From the NCBI GenBank assembly GCA_015039365.1, contig WION01000039.1:1-64000 (forward strand): 64,000 bases of DNA. The letters run 5' to 3'. Each line of letters starts with the position of its first letter. Position 1 is the first letter of the stretch. This document shows, one piece after another, positions 57,203-64,000 of this stretch. A program made the translations under genes and the position numbers. Source of the stretch: Amanita rubescens. Lineage: Eukaryota; Basidiomycota; Agaricomycetes; Agaricales; Amanitaceae. The notes beneath the pieces are model-generated. The model was not told where the DNA came from. It saw only the letters and a program-made list of their open reading frames with translations, and made no database searches.

Positions 57203-58202
57203 TCAGTCGGATAGCTCCAAGTCTGAACCAGACTCATCCGTCGTTTGCGGCCTACAGCAATGCTTATGAAACATGTGATGTGTAGCAATGAGCCCACACG
57301 CGTCACACTTGACAAACAAGCCGAGGAATTGCTCTTCGGTTAATCCAGGCTTTTCCTTAAGCTCCAGCTGCCATAAATTCCACCAGTCGGTTCGGCGACG
57401 CAAATCCATCCCTTCAAACTCAGGAGCAGGGAAGGGCGGGTCCATCATATCTGCTGCACGCTTTTCATCACAACCGATCCATCTTTTAAAGGATATCCTC
57501 TACATACCAACTCGAGAATATGTCCGCCCTACGGCTATACCCCTCTCCTCCCTTTCGGTGAAGACTTGTGGAGGGCAGGGTGTACCTTGCAATCCGTAAG
57601 TGCCAGATTGGTATAGAACTGAAAACGTTAGAAACTAACCTCTCAGGGGATAGGTCTTCAAAAAGACACCCTTCTTGGGGTATATCCTCTCTATTGGTAC
57701 TGCGTGAGGAAGGCATCAGTTCTCGCTACGCCAAAGGACTTGTGAAATGAAGACGAACCCAAATAACCGCACTGGTGCTTCGCGCATTCGGCGACATACT
57801 CTCCTTTGTACGGACCATCTATAGCTAAGTAGATGGCTGCTTCCTTATACGGTGCTTTTTTACTGAACCATTCCAACAGGGGGCATAGGCATCCTGGCCC
57901 AAGGTACTCATGAGTTTGACGATATTGGCGCAATCCATCTGGTGGTACACGGGCTCCATCATTGATCGGCCTATGAAGAATGCAAGTTCAATAATCATAG
58001 TAATCGTGGAAGTCATGGTTACTTGCCAATAATGCGTGACTAAGTCCTGTTTAGCGGGATCGTAGGACAAGACGTGGTAGGTCGACTCATTGACAGCATA
58101 CAGTAACTTTTGTCTGTAGGTTGGGATAGTTGAGAATGGTAACGGTCTGGGATTTCTGGACATTCGGGATAGATCGAGCGGGTCGGTGTCCAATTTCAGC
58201 AC
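57203..58202 (-). pseudogene. Cys-rich tandem gene, copy A (frameshifted)
   Basis: Exon 1 ends SYDPAKQDLVTHYW. Exon 2 carries VPPDGLRQYRQTHEYLGPG, CLCPLLEWF, KEAAIYLAIDGPYKGEYVAE and CAKHQCGYLG. Then a one-base frameshift near 57716 puts VPIERIYPKKG in another frame. The final exon reads DPPFPAPEFEGMD, then EEQFLGLFVKCDACGLIATH and HCC, a small C-x2-C...H...C finger-like end. The family recurs in mushroom genomes (recalled) and has no known function. The first intron fits best as GC-AG (donor GCAAGT at about 58025). It is paralogous to 58601-59797. Confidence 0.55.
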
Positions 58203-58600
58203 TAAGGGATGATGTTGACGTCTCTGGCTAGGAATAGGCTCTTATATTTCGGTCGCCTGGTCATAATGAGTCACCTTGGCGTCCCTGAACAATCCGTCTC
58301 CCACGTGATTCAGTGCCATTGAATGCACATGCCAAGGGCAGCAGGAGAACAACCCAGTATACACTCAACGAATATAAAATAAAGCTCTGGTTCAAATATT
58401 GTCAATTGCAGGTGACCTTTTGGCGTGGAATGCCGCCAACCTACGTCGATCAGGCTTTGGAAATCTCTGCGTGCATAAATAGTATACGATCGTCTATTGA
58501 GGGATGTACTCTAGAGGGTCGGGATAATGGTAATATCGTTAAATTGTGGAGAATCATGAAGTTCAAAGGAATATCAAATATCCAGCTGGTTAGTTTCAAG

Positions 58601-59797
58601 TTATGGCTCACAACTATGCTCGTAGAACGATCGATGCATAATGATGAGCTTGCATATGTCACACTGGACGAACAAGCCCAGGAATTCCTCTTCGGCTAGT
58701 CCAGGCCTATGAAAACTGCCAACCTTTTCGAATCTCCGCCAGTCAGTCAGTGTCCGACGCCTCTTCAATGCAGGGAATGGTGGGTCGAGCAGACCTATTC
58801 CGCAGTCGTCGTAACTAATCCACACTAATAGGATTATCATCACATACCGGCTTCCGCATGTGTCCTCTTCAGCGGCCTCGTGGTGGTCGCAGGCTCTACC
58901 TCCTGGGCGAAGACTTCTGTGAGGCAGGGCCCCTCAACATCAGCTCTCACCTCGTTCTTGGCACAGACTTCCGGAGGGTAAGGTGTACTGACATCTTGCA
59001 ACCCAGGTTCGTAAGTTAACCTAGAATCGAAAACCTGGATACTGACCTCGCAGGGGATATGCCTTCTCCGGGACTCTTCGCCTAGGATATATGCGCTCTA
59101 ACGGTACTGAGTGATACGCCAGAGCATTAGTACTCGCTTCATCGAGGCCGGAAAATGGAGACAAACCCAAGTAGCCGCAACGGTCGTCTGCACATTCGGC
59201 GACGTATTCCCCTGGGTACAGACCATTTACAGCCAGGTATATCGCTGCCTCCTTATGTGCTGTGAGTGGTTCTAGCAGCAGACATAGGCATCCCGGCCCA
59301 ATGTATTGGTGGGTTTCACGGTATAGACACAATTCGTCCGGGGGCACTCGCTTGCCACCCGGAAGGACGGGCCTATCGAATCAATGCAAGGTCAGTAAAA
59401 CATCGTAGTTTATCACGGTGGAAGTTATGACTACGTGCCAGTAATGTTCAACTAAGCCCTGTTTGGCAGGGTCATAGGACGTTACGCAGCGGTTCGACTT
59501 GATCACATGCAGCAACTTCTGGCAATAGGTTGATAATAACATCGGTACGGGAACGCTAGGCATCATGGTAAGCTTGAGCGCTAAGCGATGAATCTGATGT
59601 AACTGGGTAGGGATGGGATTTCCGTCGCCCCAGTCATAATGAGTCACTTCTGCCAGCGTCCCTGAACGTGACTCACATACCAGGGGAGCCTGAGATACAA
59701 AGGCAAAGCCTCCCTCAAGAACACTCGTTCTCGCGCCTGCAATGTCTGGGGCCGAAAACGATCCTTCTCCGGTCAACGCTCTAAAGCTTGGAAGCAA
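58601..59797 (-). CDS. Cys-rich tandem gene, copy B
   Basis: Same layout as copy A with fewer lesions: SYDPAKQGLVEHYW in exon 1; VPPDELCLYRETHQYIGPG, CLCLLLEP, KEAAIYLAVNGLYPGEYVAE, CADDRCGYLG and VPLERIYPRRRVPEKAYPLR in exon 2; a final exon with DPPFPALKRRRTL and FVQCDICKLIIMHRSFYEHSC. The last part resembles a zinc-binding C-x2-C...H...C tail. Donors follow GTCAGT and, for intron 1, GCACGT by frame logic. No function is known. The 5' end faces the DUF6698-like gene at 59867. Confidence 0.55.
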
Positions 59798-59866
59798 GAA
59801 AAAGCCGTGAGACTATCTGACCACTTCTCCGCTAGACATGGCATTCACAGAAGCCCAGTCGCGCAG

Positions 59867-61157
59867 GTGGTCCTTTCGTTCACCATGGGCGACACTTTGG
59901 CAGAACAGTACATGCGATGTGTAATGTCCAAGCACTTATTGCAAATTGCCTCATTCTTTTCGGCCAAGACGGGGAAGTTGCCCTAGAAGCGCTCACAACG
60001 CAGTCCGTGTTCAGCCTCTTTCTTGCATCCTGACATTTGACATACTCATTTCCTTCTATACTAGGCAACGAAAGGAGTTAAATGTGTTTCAGCAACTGTT
60101 GGAAATGGTGCCCCATCTACAGGAGCGTCTTATGGAAAGCTCGGAACTTGAAGAATACATGACGATAGCAGATTCGGTACGTCTACAACTTGAGAGCTCT
60201 CAAATTTATGCTTATCGTTTACCACTAGATTCAAAAAGGCATGTCAAGCGCAAGATCTGACGACACCAAGAGTCTCAAGGGGGTCGTGCTGGACTGGATA
60301 ACTCCCCGAGACAAGCCTTTGAATCCACCACTTTCCCGTAGTGTCAAGACGAACCGTGGCTTCAACCACCCCGTCACCGGAGCGCTCCTCTGTCCAGCTG
60401 GCCTAGATTGGAATGATCCCGAGTGACTCACTTTATCCCCCTTACATGTTGGTTACGCTAATCCGCTATCATAGAACTCGCACAAAGCTTACCAGCGGTC
60501 AACTAGCTGTGAAGGGGGACCAATGGCCGTTGATATTATACGCGAAGCAGGAGTTCGACTCTGAAGATCCATGGGATGGGCTCTTTAGAAGTGAGCTTCT
60601 TGTCTGGGTTCGTACTCGTTTGTTCTCTTTTTGGGTTATTCACTACTGGGCGTGCAGGCCTTCAAGCATATCTTCACTTTGCCCAGCTCTGTGGAGAAAG
60701 AGAACAAAGCGACGAGATCCGGCAACGCTCGTATCCACGGCATGACCCGGGTCACGACGGCTTCCTTAGCCTACGTTGCTACACAGGCGAGTCCAAGTCT
60801 GACCGTCCTTGTAGCTTCAATCACTGAACATCCAAGTAGCTTCGTTTCGCCTTGTCATCCACATCCGTCTTCAGCCGATCTGACACTTCAACCGACTCGG
60901 AAAGATTCTACGAGAGCGTATGTGACTTTTTGAACGATCCCGATGAGAAGAACGAGGTTACTGATTTGCTGAGCTGGTGGGATTGGTAGGTCTTTCGTTA
61001 ATACATCCAGTGCCAGTCTTCTATCTCATCTTTTTGTAGTCAAGTATTCCCCAGCTACGTGAGCCGTGAAGGTGGAATAACGAAGGAAAGCGCACTAGCG
61101 AAGTTGAAGGAGAAGAGGGAAAAGCTGAAGCAATTGCAGAACAGGCGAACGTCGTGA
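59867..61157 (+). CDS. DUF6698-like protein, seven visible exons
   Basis: Exons 59867-60002, 60065-60176, 60229-60422, 60475-60607, 60658-60786, 60840-60985 and 61040-61157 join in phase. The product reads HGRHFGRTVHAMCNVQALI, GMSSARSDDTKSLKGVVLDW, NRGFNHPVTGALLCPAGLDW, KGDQWPLILYA, AFKHIFTLPSSVEKE, then RFALSSTSVF and EVTDLLSWW, and ends REKLKQLQNRRTS. This order matches, from memory, the fungal DUF6698 family of unknown function, often near transposons. Intron 60787-60839 starts GCGAGT, a GC-AG intron. The 5' end is unresolved: the first visible exon begins after CGCAG. No disabling change was seen. Confidence 0.7.
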
Positions 61158-62448
61158 TACCCAGTAAGCTAATTTATGCAAAGACAGAACTCAATAACCC
61201 CCAGCCTCTTGTTCTGCGAATATTCAGGAGATGCACGATAGCTTGAATTGGTCCCGTTGTGCTGCATCAAACCGTAGCTTAACCTTATTGGACTTCCATC
61301 CACCGGCCTTCTTTTTTTTACCAGAATGGGGTGTCCCCCCACCCAGCAATAATTAGTTCTACTTTACTGTCTAATGTACCGACTCTTGCGATTTGCGCCG
61401 CGTACGGGTTGTGAGCATCATTGCACCATGCTTCAGATCGGACGCCATTTTCCTGCAAACTGTACATCATGTAGGCGACATTGAATTCTTCCGCCAATCA
61501 TAACCGGCCACAGCGCGAACAAATCCATTCACCTCCCTGCAAAATCCCGTCAACAACGCACCACCAACACATCTTCTTCGTCGATTCAACCATCTCAATC
61601 CTGGCATCCCGTCGTAAGTTCGACGCATCCTGAACTTGATATCCCGGCCCTTACGCCTTACCATGCTATTTGATGCGCAGCGGGTGAAAAAGACATCGGC
61701 CGAGCATGAAAAAGAACGGAAGGTTACCAGAAGCACCGTTCCCCCAAATTCGAGGTGAAAACAAGCTTCTCCTTCAGCAGCACGTGTAGTCGGTCCCGCC
61801 GCCCCGCAAGTATACTATGTGCCAGTGTCAGTATTGGAGTGGACAAATAGAGTGCAAAGAGACAGCACAAATAGAGCGCAAAGAGAGAGCACTTGAAAGA
61901 GAGCGAAACCCAGGCTTTGCGCATGTTTTGACCGCACTTAGTATGATCTGACTCGTCACCACCACCGTGGTCTGTTCGTTTCTTCGTCTTCGTCATCCCT
62001 ACGATCCACGGCACAGAAGAATCCAGGGGCAGACTTTACGTCGCCCCTCAAGGGGTAGACTCTCGCGTCGCTCTTTCACAACCGTGACCCAAACTGTGCC
62101 AGTTCCGTCTGCCGACTTCATCATGTATGCATTGATTTTTTGCCTTATTTCCATTAGACTGACTACGCTACCCGCGCTTTCCACCTGTTACTGCCCTGTT
62201 CACCTGCATTCAATTTGTTTGGTAATGTTACTCACGTCTCGTATTTAAACTAACTTATGGATACTGTCGCGTACATTCCGAGGCACTTGTGTCATTCCTT
62301 CAACATTGTGCCATTGGTACAAGGACCTAATGAAGCTGAAGTCGAAGCTGGAACAAGGCCAAGTGGACGTCCATTTATGCCTAACCAGTAAACGTCCCCA
62401 GACACATGCCGCTTTTCTTTGTCCACAGTGGCGGATTCTCCATCATCT
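61158..62448. other. Gene-free stretch
   Basis: No supported gene. AAAGAGAGCGCAAAGAGAG-like words at 61850-61910 extend the CTCTTTGG motif family. Confidence 0.45.
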
Positions 62449-62679
62449 TCAGGTACCAGGCCTCTCCGTGATTTGCAAACTCACCACCGACAAAATCAGG
62501 CACCAGGTGAGCCATGTCAATCCCTGCTTCGCTGTTGCTGACCCGTCCACTACTTTTGGTTGGTCATCCATTGCTTCCCATATAGTTATCCTGTCCTTCG
62601 GGTGGCAGCTGGTGAGGGCGTCGAAATCGTCCTCTCTCTTTTTCAGCGTCTTTACACTAGTTTCAAACATACGATACAA
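62449..62679 (-). pseudogene. Possible KDZ transposase fragment
   Basis: The minus reading KKREDDFDALTSCHPKDRI, then WEAMDDQPKVVDG, recalls the linker before the C-terminal part of KDZ transposases. It is only about 45 residues and lacks catalytic motifs. Confidence 0.35.
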
Positions 62680-62775
62680 GTTGAAAGCTATCCAACAGCG
62701 TAAGCGCTTTGTCGTAAAAATTGCAGGGACTCACACATCTGATAGAGTTACTACAATAGCCAGCTTACCTAGGGT

Positions 62776-62870
62776 GAGGCGAAGTGCGAAGGGTGCACAT
62801 GGGTGTGACAGGGCATGGGAGGGTGCAGCGGGGCAAAGTTGAATGGTAGAGGGCAAGGGAGGGTGATGGG
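62776..62870. repeat. G-rich GGGTG repeats
   Basis: A short run of GAAGGGTGCACATGGGTGTG-like words, akin to the minisatellites at 18 kb and 42.6 kb. Confidence 0.5.
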
Positions 62871-63479
62871 GCCGTCGTCAGCGTATACGAGGCGCGTTTT
62901 GGTAATACGCGAGTCGACGATCTAGACAATTAAAGTACTTAGTCGCAAGCTAGCGCCTTTAACACATCTCAAGGCTTACCAAGATCCCGCTCAAGATGAA
63001 ATGACGAAGAGACTTTCCCAATCCTGGAGTTGGAGATGCTCAGTTGGCGAATACGGAATGAATTTTGAGGACGGGCAGTGCGTAATACAGCGTTTATATG
63101 CGAAATAAACTCACTGATGATGTAGAATACGCTTACGTACCATGAATGGCAACGGTGATGAAGATGGTGCACTCGGCTGTGCGTATCAGGTTCTATAATG
63201 AGTTTACAAAGTGGCACTCTCGCGATAGATAAGTTGGCACACGCCGAGTTCGCTTTGCTTAGCGGTTAGGCACATAATGCACTGGCGAAGCTCCGCATGG
63301 CAATCCGTGCATACACTAGCTGCGTTGACTTCAAATGCGACAATGTTCGAGGTCAGTGTGCGATGACTCGCACAGAAAGTTTGATTCATACATTAGAAGC
63401 AAGCCGTAGAAGTGTATGCCTATTCGGCGCTTCTGCATCTTGGTCTAGCGGCGGATGATCGTTCACTACAGCCTTTGGC

Positions 63480-63890
63480 CAGCTCTTCATGAAGGACACG
63501 ACTAGGCCGGGGAAATTAGGTGGCAACAGGAGTGAGGATCCTTGGTTTTGGCAGGTGGAACGTCTTTGTAGCTCGAGTATTGAGGATCAGGCATGGATAG
63601 TTGAAAGTAAGTTCCTATCCGCATTAAGAGTGCGTTACTACTAACTGAGATTAGTGGACAGAGTGGAATGGTTCCGGGATCGGGCCGCCAGGCACGAGAA
63701 GAAAAGGAGGAGCCGAATTTGACCGTACCATACAATTTTTTTACCAAGACGAGTGACGTTTGGACTGATCTGGCAGCTAAGAATGCAAGTAAACTTAGAA
63801 CGCAGCATACGCGCGCAAACAGGCTGCGTACAACAAGGCTATTGCTCTACGAGTGGTTCTACACAAATATGGTTCAAACGTAAGTCCCCT
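63480..63890 (+). pseudogene. KDZ transposase C-terminal remnant
   Basis: Pieces of one protein appear in three frames: EDPWFWQVERL, an intron with GTAAGT, CTAAC and TTAG (about 63607-63653), DRVEWFRDRAARHEK, AEFDRTIQFF, TKTSDVWTDLAAKNASK and AAYARKQAAYNKAI. The order fits the coiled-coil tail of KDZ transposases (DRVxWFRxRA, then EFxRTI, then WTxLA, then AYARKQAA). Frameshifts make it non-functional. The catalytic core was not found upstream in the window. Confidence 0.6.
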
Positions 63891-64000
63891 CCTGTAGCCA
63901 TGGTCACCGTGTCTTACGATAGCCATTCTACTAGACGTCTACTTAGCGTATTCACTCACCTCCTAAGGTAAGCTTTATAAATGATTTCGGACATACGTTA
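63891..64000. other. Window end
   Basis: No feature was resolved in the last bases. Confidence 0.3.

Overview
This window looks like a transposon-rich chromosomal segment of a mushroom-forming basidiomycete (Agaricomycetes). The evidence is the gene style (short 46-73 nt introns with CTAAY branch sites), tandem F-box/LRR paralogues, KDZ (CxC5/CxC6) and Plavaka transposases, a DUF6698-type protein and an OTT_1508-type deaminase. No rRNA, tRNA, CRISPR or bacterial operon structure was seen. The species cannot be named from the sequence.

Layout. 1-2.95 kb is gene-free DNA with small palindromes. 2.95-13.3 kb is a decaying array of three F-box/LRR paralogues on the minus strand, broken by frameshifts and by a gag-only LTR retrotransposon (9310-12836, 5-bp target duplication) that sits inside the F-box of one copy. 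13.34-19.71 kb is a bounded KDZ-type DNA transposon with a CxC5/CxC6 transposase and a second multi-exon gene, one of whose introns holds a minisatellite. Three shorter elements with matching ends and 8-bp target duplications lie at 3211-5263, 23577-25652 (near-identical twins) and 28020-31217. 20.3-23.5 kb is a DnaJ-type chaperone gene split by a hAT-like element. 27.58-28.0 kb is a small two-exon gene. 31.9-38.95 kb is a Plavaka transposase gene interrupted by a 2.65-kb foldback element.

38.95-43.8 kb has no clear gene. It holds six tandem 260-300 bp units, each carrying a complete 73-nt intron signature on the minus strand. 43.8-45.0 kb is a three-exon gene of unknown function whose stop codon lies in the end of a hAT-like element. 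46.3-48.4 kb (minus) is a frameshifted member of what looks like a recurrent uncharacterised mushroom family. 49.0-51.7 kb (plus) is a three-exon deaminase gene. 52.4-56.3 kb holds degenerate repeated exon-like pieces. 57.2-59.8 kb is a tandem pair of small Cys-rich genes, 59.9-61.16 kb a DUF6698-like gene with seven visible exons, and 62.4-63.9 kb has remnants of KDZ transposases.

How it fits together. Most of the window is mobile DNA at different ages. The most coherent system is the KDZ element plus shorter elements that share its terminal grammar, have family-specific subterminal repeat codes and appear to be mobilised in trans. Host-like genes are mostly members of expanded, rapidly decaying families.
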